Positions 14,162 to 20,543 of a stretch of 20,543 bases of DNA are shown here, one piece after another. A program made the translations under genes and the position numbers. The notes beneath the pieces were generated by a model, which was not told the origin of the DNA, searched no databases, and saw only the letters and a list, made by a program, of their open reading frames with translations. Every line of letters starts with the position of its first letter. Position 1 is the stretch's first letter. This DNA is from Setomelanomma holmii (taxonomy: Eukaryota > Ascomycota > Dothideomycetes > Pleosporales > Phaeosphaeriaceae): positions 1 through 20,543 of the forward strand of contig ML978387.1 of assembly GCA_010015745.1 (NCBI GenBank), read 5' to 3'.

Positions 14162-17100
14162 TCAACCCACCCACCTCCTCGCACTCTTGAACATTCTCGA
14201 CCACGGACCAAGCTCTCCCCAATCCCCACTTTGGCCCTTGGGAATATAGCTACCGACCTCTCGCAATATCGTGCGTTCAGGATGCGGCATCAGTGCCAGG
14301 ACACGACCATCTGTGCTTCTTACACCAGTGATACCCATTGGCGATCCGTTCGGGTTGTATGGGTATGTCTCGGTTTGCTTTCCGTAGTTGTCAACGTATC
14401 GCAAGCTGACGAGATTCTCATTGTATAGCGCTTGAGGGGTAGATGAAGATGCGGCAGAAGTGGGGAAGTGTGCTTGCCCTTCACCGTGCGCTGTAACGAT
14501 GGGGAGTCTGGAGCCATGCATGCCGTGAAGGAAGACCGATGGTGAAGTGTTGGGCCCAGTGGGATCCATAACTTCCACCATGCAGACACGAGCTTCATAT
14601 TGTTCACTGACATTGCGCTCGAAGCTGGGCCAGAGTGATGCACCTGGGATAAGCTCTTTCAGCTTGCTCATGAACTGACAACCGTTGCAGACTCCGAGAG
14701 CAAAGGTGTCGGGTCGCTCAAAGAATGTCTGGAACTCCTTGCGAGTATTCGGGTGCAACAGTACTGATTTGGCCCACCCTTGGCCGGCGCCCAGGACATC
14801 GCCGTATGAGAATCCGCCGCACGCTGCGACGCCGACGAAGCCTGCGAGTGACACACGATTGGAGATGATATCGGTCATGTGAACGTCGATCGCGGAGAAG
14901 CCAGCTTGATGGAATGCAAAGGCCATTTCGGCCTGACCGTTCACACCTTCCTCTCGCAGGATCGCTACCCGGGGTTTGGCTGTGAATGGTGAAGTAAGTG
15001 TCATTTTAAAAGGCAGTATGTTCTCGGCAGGCTTGAACGTGAGGTTGTACGAAAGACCAGGATCCTTGTCATCGAGAATGCTCTTGAACTCTGCATCTGC
15101 GCAGGCAGGATTGTCGCGGAGCTTTTGCATGCGATATGATGTTTCTGCCCAACGTTGTTGTAGCTTCTGCCGGCTTTGACGGTAGACAACCTTGGAGCCG
15201 AAGGCGAATGAGATCTCCTGTTTTGAGGCTTCCGGTACACGCCCAATCTTCCGCACCATACCTGGCGGGGGTCCGCAAGTAGCGAAGCAGCGATTGAACG
15301 CTACCTCGTCCTTCTTCCTGACCTGGAATACTGCACCAAGCTCCTCATTGAAAAGAGCTTCAAGCACGTCCTTGGGCTCGCTTGACTCAGATACGCCGTC
15401 AAGCATGATCTCCAAACCACAGCGGCCGGCGAACATCATCTCGACAAGCGTAGTAAACAAGCCGCCGTCTGATCGATCATGATATGCCAACACTATGCCA
15501 GCCTCGTGAAGCTGTTCAATGGCGTCGAAGTAATCCTTGATGGGGTCGGCGTCGTAGACGTCGGGTGCCTCATCACCAACTTGACCAAATGTCTGCGCAA
15601 GTGCGGAACCACCAAGATGCTTCTTGCCCCCAGCAAGATCGACAAACATCAGAATAGTCTCACCTACGTCCTCCAAGCGTCCGAGAGCAGGCGTCCATGT
15701 TCGGTCGATACGGTCCACTGGTGCGAAAGCGGTGATGATGAGCGACATAGGCGCGGTCACTTCCTTTGCCTCTCCGTTGTCGGACCACTTCATCTTCATG
15801 CTCATGGAGTCCTTGCCAACAGGGATCGATATGCCGAGTCGTGGGCATAGATCCATACCAATCGCCTCGACAGCTTCATAGAGGGCAGCGCCTTCACCAG
15901 GATGGCTGCTTGCAGACATCCAGTTTGCCGATAATCTGACTCTCGACAGTCGGTCGAATAGACTTGCCGCAGCAATGTTCATGAGCGACTCAGCAACCGC
16001 CATCCTCGCTGATGCCGCAGGCGAGATCAGTGCAAGGGTGGGCTTCTCACCCATGGCCATGGCCTCTCCTGTTTTCACTCCAACCAGTAGAGAGGTTGCT
16101 GTTACCGAAACATCTGCCACTGGCACCTGCCACTTTCCAACCATTTGATCGCGTACGGTAAGTCCGCCAACTGTGCGATCTCCAATTGTGATCAGGAATA
16201 ACTTAGAGCCGACTGAAGGCAGGGTAAGCACACGATCCACTGCTTCCGTGATCAAGCCATCCTTTGGCGTATCTGGAATGTACATGGCAAGGCTGCTGTC
16301 GAATGCGGGAAGGCGAAGCTTGCGCGATTCGACAATGCGCGACATCTTCGGCGGCTTGCCGAACAATGTTGACATGGGAAGGTTGATTGGCTCAGGATTT
16401 TCTTTCGAGTTCCTGTCCTTGAGCACCAAGCGTTGCTCGTCTGTAGCCACGCCCACGACTGAGTATCCACATCGCTCGCGATGGCAGATGCGCTTGAAGA
16501 GATCCAGCTCGTTTGGTCCAACCGCAAGCACATATCGCTCTTGCGCTTCACAGCACCAGATTTGCAGTGGGCTCATACCCTTGTCGGCGTTGTCAACCTC
16601 TCGAAGCTCGAAGATGGCCCCCAGTCCGGAATCGTGCACCAATTCAGGCAGGGCATTGGACAAGCCACCGGCCCCGACGTCGTGAATGAACAAGATAGGG
16701 TTCTTGTCACCCATAGACCGACAGGTGTCAATTACTTCTTGCGCTCGGCGCTGGACTTCTGGGTTGCCTCTTTGAACGCTTGCGAAGTCGAGGTCGACAT
16801 TGCCTTCGCCAGACTGAACACTGGAGGCGGCTCCGCCACCAAGACCAATGAGCATGGCAGGTCCGCCGATCACTAGTAGATGAGAGCCGGCTGGTACGAT
16901 GTCGGGGTCTTTTAATGCGTGCTGCGGACGGACAGTTCCTACACCACCTGCCAGCATAACGGGCTTATGGTAGCCACGAACTTCAGCCTCCTTTTCGTTG
17001 GTGAAGACGCGCATCAACATTGTGCGGAAATAGCCAATGGTGCATGGCCGGCCGAATTCGTTATTGAACTGCGCGCTGCCAATCGGAGCCTCAAGCATGA

Positions 17101-18265
17101 TGTCGAGAGCGCTTGCTATGTGCGATGGCTTGCCAACGTCGCGCATCTCCCACGGGCGCTCGAAGCCGTCGATCAGCAGATCAGACACTGTGAAGCCAGC
17201 GAGGCCGGCTTTCGGCTTGGAGCCACGACCGACAGCGCCCTCGTCTCTGATCTCGCCACCAGACCCAGTGGCCGCTCCAGGAAAGGGCGACACAGCAGTC
17301 GGGTGGTTGTGCGTCTCGACCTTGCAGAGAATGTGCACCGTCTCTTTTGTGCCGTGCCATTCGCCCGTGAGATTGCTGGGGGCCCAGAAGCTCGCTTCCT
17401 CGCCCTGCAGCACGGCAGCGTTGTCGCTGTAGGCGCTCACGACGTGCTGTGGGTGCTTCTGGTGTGTATTGCGAATCATGCCGAATAGCGAGTACGACTT
17501 GTGCATGCCATCAATAGTGAAGTCGGCGTTGAACTGCTTGTGGCGACAGTGCTCCGAATTGACCTGGGCAAACATGAACAGTTCCACATCCACGGGGCCA
17601 CGCTTCAGCTCGTGCTGATATGCCTCGACCAGGTACTCGATCTCCGACATATCCATGGCCAGCCCTAACTGCCTGTTGGCGTGCTCGAGGGCAGCCTGGG
17701 CGCTGCTGTATTCCTCGAACTTGATGGTCGTGGCCGGCGCTGGCTCACCCTCGCCAAATAGGTCTTCGAGATTGGGGACATGGCGGGCGATGGTCTGGGT
17801 CATGCGGTCATGCAGCTTGTCGCGGTTGGGGATGTCGCCGGAGCCCAGTGGAGTATCGAAGGTGGCGGCGATGACCATGCCTCGCTCGATGCGCTTGACG
17901 GCGTGCTCGAGGGTGCAGGTGCGCGCAATCATGGACGCCAGCGAGCTCCATGGCGAGATGGTGCCCGCGCGGGGGCTCACGTAGAAGAGGGCCGTCTGCT
18001 CGTCGCGAGGCGTGTCGGCGCGGTGGAGGGCGTCGAGAAGCGTCTGCGAGAGACGGTCTTGCGTGTCGGGGTATTCGCCATAGTGCAGGAGTTGCTGCAG
18101 CGTCTTCAACTCCTCGGCACTCAGCTCCTTGAGCGGGTTCACGAAGTGCACCCAGAGCGAGCGTACTTCCTTTGCGCCAATCTCCTGCGCCAGCCGTTGC
18201 AAGCGGAAGTCGGAGTGGGCGGACGAGCCCGGCAGCATCAGATACGGGCCCTCGGTGGACGCCAT
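14162..18265 (-). CDS. ADE6: Phosphoribosylformylglycinamidine synthase (FGAM synthase, PurL-type)
   Basis: Fourth step of de novo purine synthesis: FGAR + ATP + glutamine gives FGAM + ADP + Pi + glutamate. It is cytosolic. Single exon, 1367 aa, against 1358 in yeast Ade6. Order of parts: PurS-like N-terminal domain (about 1-180), FGAR-AT linker with FAQVNSEHCRHKQFNADF (232-249), first AIRS/ATP-binding half with KVETHNHPTAVSPFPGAATG and GGEIRDEGAVGRG, second pseudo-symmetric AIRS half with SIPVGKDSMSMKM and YHDRSDGG, and a C-terminal class I glutamine amidotransferase. The amidotransferase nucleophile is the first Cys of GVCNGCQ (about residue 1193). The catalytic His and Glu lie in MPHPER (His1328, Glu1330). 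All expected catalytic residues are present and there is no frameshift. The start ATG (18263-18265, MASTEGPYLMLPG) gives the family-typical N-terminus. It is co-oriented with the MFS gene, whose stop lies 332 bp upstream of the ADE6 start, but fungal genes of this kind are transcribed separately. Confidence 0.98.
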   Translation of the reverse strand: MASTEGPYLMLPGSSAHSDFRLQRLAQEIGAKEVRSLWVHFVNPLKELSAEELKTLQQLLHYGEYPDTQDRLSQTLLDALHRADTPRDEQTALFYVSPRAGTISPWSSLASMIARTCTLEHAVKRIERGMVIAATFDTPLGSGDIPNRDKLHDRMTQTIARHVPNLEDLFGEGEPAPATTIKFEEYSSAQAALEHANRQLGLAMDMSEIEYLVEAYQHELKRGPVDVELFMFAQVNSEHCRHKQFNADFTIDGMHKSYSLFGMIRNTHQKHPQHVVSAYSDNAAVLQGEEASFWAPSNLTGEWHGTKETVHILCKVETHNHPTAVSPFPGAATGSGGEIRDEGAVGRGSKPKAGLAGFTVSDLLIDGFERPWEMRDVGKPSHIASALDIMLEAPIGSAQFNNEFGRPCTIGYFRTMLMRVFTNEKEAEVRGYHKPVMLAGGVGTVRPQHALKDPDIVPAGSHLLVIGGPAMLIGLGGGAASSVQSGEGNVDLDFASVQRGNPEVQRRAQEVIDTCRSMGDKNPILFIHDVGAGGLSNALPELVHDSGLGAIFELREVDNADKGMSPLQIWCCEAQERYVLAVGPNELDLFKRICHRERCGYSVVGVATDEQRLVLKDRNSKENPEPINLPMSTLFGKPPKMSRIVESRKLRLPAFDSSLAMYIPDTPKDGLITEAVDRVLTLPSVGSKLFLITIGDRTVGGLTVRDQMVGKWQVPVADVSVTATSLLVGVKTGEAMAMGEKPTLALISPAASARMAVAESLMNIAAASLFDRLSRVRLSANWMSASSHPGEGAALYEAVEAIGMDLCPRLGISIPVGKDSMSMKMKWSDNGEAKEVTAPMSLIITAFAPVDRIDRTWTPALGRLEDVGETILMFVDLAGGKKHLGGSALAQTFGQVGDEAPDVYDADPIKDYFDAIEQLHEAGIVLAYHDRSDGGLFTTLVEMMFAGRCGLEIMLDGVSESSEPKDVLEALFNEELGAVFQVRKKDEVAFNRCFATCGPPPGMVRKIGRVPEASKQEISFAFGSKVVYRQSRQKLQQRWAETSYRMQKLRDNPACADAEFKSILDDKDPGLSYNLTFKPAENILPFKMTLTSPFTAKPRVAILREEGVNGQAEMAFAFHQAGFSAIDVHMTDIISNRVSLAGFVGVAACGGFSYGDVLGAGQGWAKSVLLHPNTRKEFQTFFERPDTFALGVCNGCQFMSKLKELIPGASLWPSFERNVSEQYEARVCMVEVMDPTGPNTSPSVFLHGMHGSRLPIVTAHGEGQAHFPTSAASSSTPQALYNENLVSLRYVDNYGKQTETYPYNPNGSPMGITGVRSTDGRVLALMPHPERTILREVGSYIPKGQSGDWGELGPWSRMFKSARRWVG

Positions 18266-18597
18266 GCTGGGCGAGGCGCCAATTGGTGTCAGAGAGGGAG
18301 GACTCGAGCGTGTCCGAAGACGGGAGGAACGTTGGTGTCACGTTGAAGCGCAGCAGGCACGGCGGGGCACTCTTTCCAAAAATTTCAGCGGGGCACTCAC
18401 CCCGCGCGTCATGAGCGCCATGATCCGCCGCACCTGCGTCTAATGCCAGAGCACGAACACTGCACTTGCACTTCTTCCAGATTCGAGATGCAAGCGCTAT
18501 GACTGAGTGAAGTAGTTCCCAGTTCCATGACACCTATGTCTATCTATCACCTTCTATAGTCTACAAACACTTCCGTCCCAGTTGCTGCGTTTTGGCT
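18266..18597 (-). promoter_or_regulatory. ADE6 upstream region (also MFS 3' flank)
   Basis: These 332 bp lie between the MFS stop codon and the ADE6 start codon. They contain an 11-bp direct repeat GCGGGGCACTC at 18362-18372 and 18388-18398. The second copy is also half of an inverted repeat, GCGGGG-CACTCA-CCCCGC (18388-18405). The GCGGGG cores fit the SYGGRG consensus of the carbon-catabolite repressor CreA. Placement about 100-140 bp before the ADE6 ATG suits a promoter element, but function is inferred only. No perfect Gcn4/CpcA TGASTCA site was found. Confidence 0.45.
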
Positions 18598-20430
18598 TTA
18601 CTTCTCTGTCTCCTTTTCCTTCTGACCCATCTCCTCATCCACTTCGGTCTTCTTCGGGCCTCCAGGCGTCTGCTTCTTGATGCTCCTCCACTCCACCGCC
18701 GCTGCTCCCAGAATCATGCAAGCGCTGAGTGCAGCGCCTAGGATGAAAACTCGCGTACAAGCATAGCTGTATGCATTCAACACACTTTCTAGGTACTTCG
18801 CAGGCACAACCTTCTTCAGGTCTGTCGCACCTGTGTTGATGATGATTTCAGTATGGAGCCCTGCAATGCCGGACAGCTTCTTCACCAGCGCACTTGAGAA
18901 GAGATTCTGGCCGACTGGTACGAAGATCGCGCCTCCCAGTTGCTGCACGAAGAACATCATGGCTGTGCCGAGCGGCACATCTTCGCGTGGCAGCACTGTT
19001 TGCGCTGCAAGATTCGCCGACTGTGCCCCTGCACCGACGCCGATGCCGTATAGAATCTGGTAGCCGATCCACGCCCCAGCGCCCGAGCTCGGTGTGAGGG
19101 TAGACAGCATACCAGTTCCGACGGAGGCCAACACTGGGGCGAAGAGCATGGCTGGAACATAGTAGCCAATCTTCTGCGTGATGACAGCAACGACGATGCC
19201 CGTGAGGACAAGCGATATGACCATGGGGATCGTCCGGATACCAGCATCCATGGCGCTTTGTCCCTGCGCCGCTTGGAACCAGATGGCAAGATAGTATACC
19301 GCACACATTATGCTTCCACTCGACATGAACGTGAAGAACATACTAGCACCCACGCTTCGGTTGAGCACAACGCGTGGAGGTGCCATAGCCGTATCTGGTA
19401 ACTTGAACTCAACGACGAGGAAGGCGATGAACGTGACGGAGAAGGTGACGAGGAGTCCAATTATCTTCGCTGCTGACCACGCATATGTAGTACCTCCCCA
19501 CTGAAGGGCCAGTATCAGGCAAATGATGCTCGGTATAAAGAAGAGAAGGCCAAGCGGATCGAGGCGTTTGGCTTTGGCGAAGAGCGAGAGCTTCGGGGCT
19601 GCTTTCGCCTGTGGTGGAGGAGGTGGTAGTCGTAGGCAGAGGAAGATTACGAGCAGTGTAAATGCGCCAATGGGCAGATTGATGTAGAAGCACCAGCGCC
19701 AGGTGAGCTTTCTGCGAGACATGTCAGTAGTATTTCCCAGGGCGGAACAAGAGCACTTACTTTGCATCTGTGAAGATGCCACCCAAAACTGGACCCAGGA
19801 CGGATGACACACCGAAGGCCATACCGAAAAACGATGTGAACACCGGTCGCTTGTGAAGAGGCACTAGGACCACAACGATCATGATAGCGCCGCAGCTGAT
19901 TCCTGGAAACGATTACTATCTAAACAAAAATGTTACACGCCGTACGTACCTGCCGCACCGATTCCGGCAAGTGATCTCCCCACGATGAGAGCCACGCTGG
20001 TCGGTGCAGCACCGCAGAGCGCACTTCCGGCTTCGAACAGCACCACGCTGGCCATGAACACCCATTTAATGGGATAGAAGCGATATATCGAACCGAAAAG
20101 CGGGTTGAAGATCGCGCATGTCAACATGTATGCCGAGCCATACCATCCAATGTCGCTGATCGAGTCGAAAGTGTTGGTGATCGCGGGCACGGCCGTGGCG
20201 ATGATCATGCGATCGAGCGCGATTAAGAAGAAGGCGCAGTACACCGAGATAACCACGAGCCAGAAGGAGAGGGTGCTCAGATTGTGTTCTGCTGAGGCCG
20301 GACCCTTTGCATCTTGAGGAGGTGCTGCTTGTGAGGCGCTGCTTGAAGCAGGGCGTGGGTTGGACTCCACGACAGTGGTCTTTTGGGACTCTTTTGGAGC
20401 GGAAGACATATTTGATGTTGTGCTAGGCAT
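18598..20430 (-). CDS. MFS multidrug/toxin efflux transporter, DHA2 (14-TMS) family
   Basis: Proton-driven exporter of the plasma membrane, of the fungal drug/toxin efflux type. Three exons: 19950-20430, 19761-19902 and 18598-19711. Introns are 47 bp (19903-19949, GTACGT...TCCAG) and 49 bp (19712-19760, GTAAGT...CGCAG). The sum is 579 codons, 578 aa, the usual DHA2 length. The junctions give GIGAAG-ISCGAIMIV and GGIFTDA-KKLTWRWCFYINLP, both family-typical. The hydrophilic N-terminus is about 50 residues and rich in Ser, Pro and Ala. TM1 carries LDRMIIATAVPAI (72-84), followed by DIGWYGSAYMLTCAIFNPLFG and GRSLAGIGAAGI. The WRWCFYINLPIGA loop after TM6 is diagnostic of 14-TMS DHA2 pumps. The C-terminal tail is Lys/Glu-rich. 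Start ATG 20428-20430; Met8 is an alternative. No biosynthetic cluster surrounds it, so the substrate is unknown. The frame starting at 19812 that covers exon 3 reads through intron 2 and is not the true N-terminus. Confidence 0.95.
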
Positions 20431-20543
20431 CGTTCGAGAAAACTTGATGGTTCCATATTGACGTTACTTAGGTAAACTCTTATACGCCCTCTTCGCACTC
20501 TACAAATTTCTCGCGCCCGTGAGTTGCGGCGCTGTAGAGTATG
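20431..20543 (-). promoter_or_regulatory. Start of the MFS transporter promoter
   Basis: The 113 bp upstream of the MFS start codon reach the window edge. They are moderately AT-rich, with no specific site recognised. The rest of the promoter lies outside the window. Confidence 0.5.

Noticed and set aside
17780..18533. Large plus- and minus-strand frames overlapping the ADE6 start
   Set aside because: They are GC-rich shadow frames of ADE6 with no start, domain or splice support.
19712..19812. Apparent N-terminal extension of the frame covering MFS exon 3
   Set aside because: It reads through intron 2 and through exon 2 in the wrong frame. The three-exon model restores the DHA2 sequence.

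Overview
The window is nuclear DNA of a filamentous ascomycete (Pezizomycotina). The genes have short GT-AG introns of 47-67 bp, sit close together on both strands, and encode fungal families: a HET-domain protein, a GT15 mannosyltransferase, a fungal-type GCP5 and a DHA2 drug-efflux transporter. A Dothideomycete is my best guess from the protein flavour; nothing in the sequence proves it.

Layout from left to right. Farnesyl diphosphate synthase (ERG20, minus, 2 exons, 267-1368) shares a 294-bp divergent promoter with the anaphase-promoting-complex TPR subunit APC8/CDC23 (plus, 2 exons, 1663-3679). A gene-poor stretch (3680-5349) follows. It holds a short minus-strand reading frame interrupted by a TAG and ending in a 24-bp tandem repeat, plus a possible small single-span membrane protein (4735-5079). 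A GT15 (KRE2/MNT1/KTR) mannosyltransferase (minus, 2 exons, 5350-6617) is divergent from a gamma-tubulin complex subunit of the GCP5/Mod21 type (plus, 6894-9506). Next is a broken NAD(P)-binding-fold gene (plus, 9961-10753) carrying a 132-bp solo-LTR-like insertion. A single-exon HET-domain gene (minus, 11375-13501), a single-exon phosphoribosylformylglycinamidine synthase (ADE6, minus, 14162-18265) and a three-exon DHA2-type MFS transporter (minus, 18598-20430) complete the window.

The genes do not form one pathway. They are unrelated housekeeping functions (isoprenoid and purine synthesis, cell cycle, protein mannosylation, microtubule nucleation) interspersed with accessory genes (HET, MFS, the NAD(P)-binding relic). 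I see no CRISPR, rRNA or intact tRNA gene, and no biosynthetic cluster or obviously new multi-gene system.

The best discovery is the insertion in the NAD(P)-binding gene. The insert begins TGT, ends ACA and is flanked by 5-bp AAAAG duplications. Deleting it with one duplication rejoins the protein in frame. The same gene also has an independent 1-nt frameshift and a degraded dinucleotide-binding motif. All splice sites were chosen by eye, supported by phase and by conserved protein sequence across each junction.
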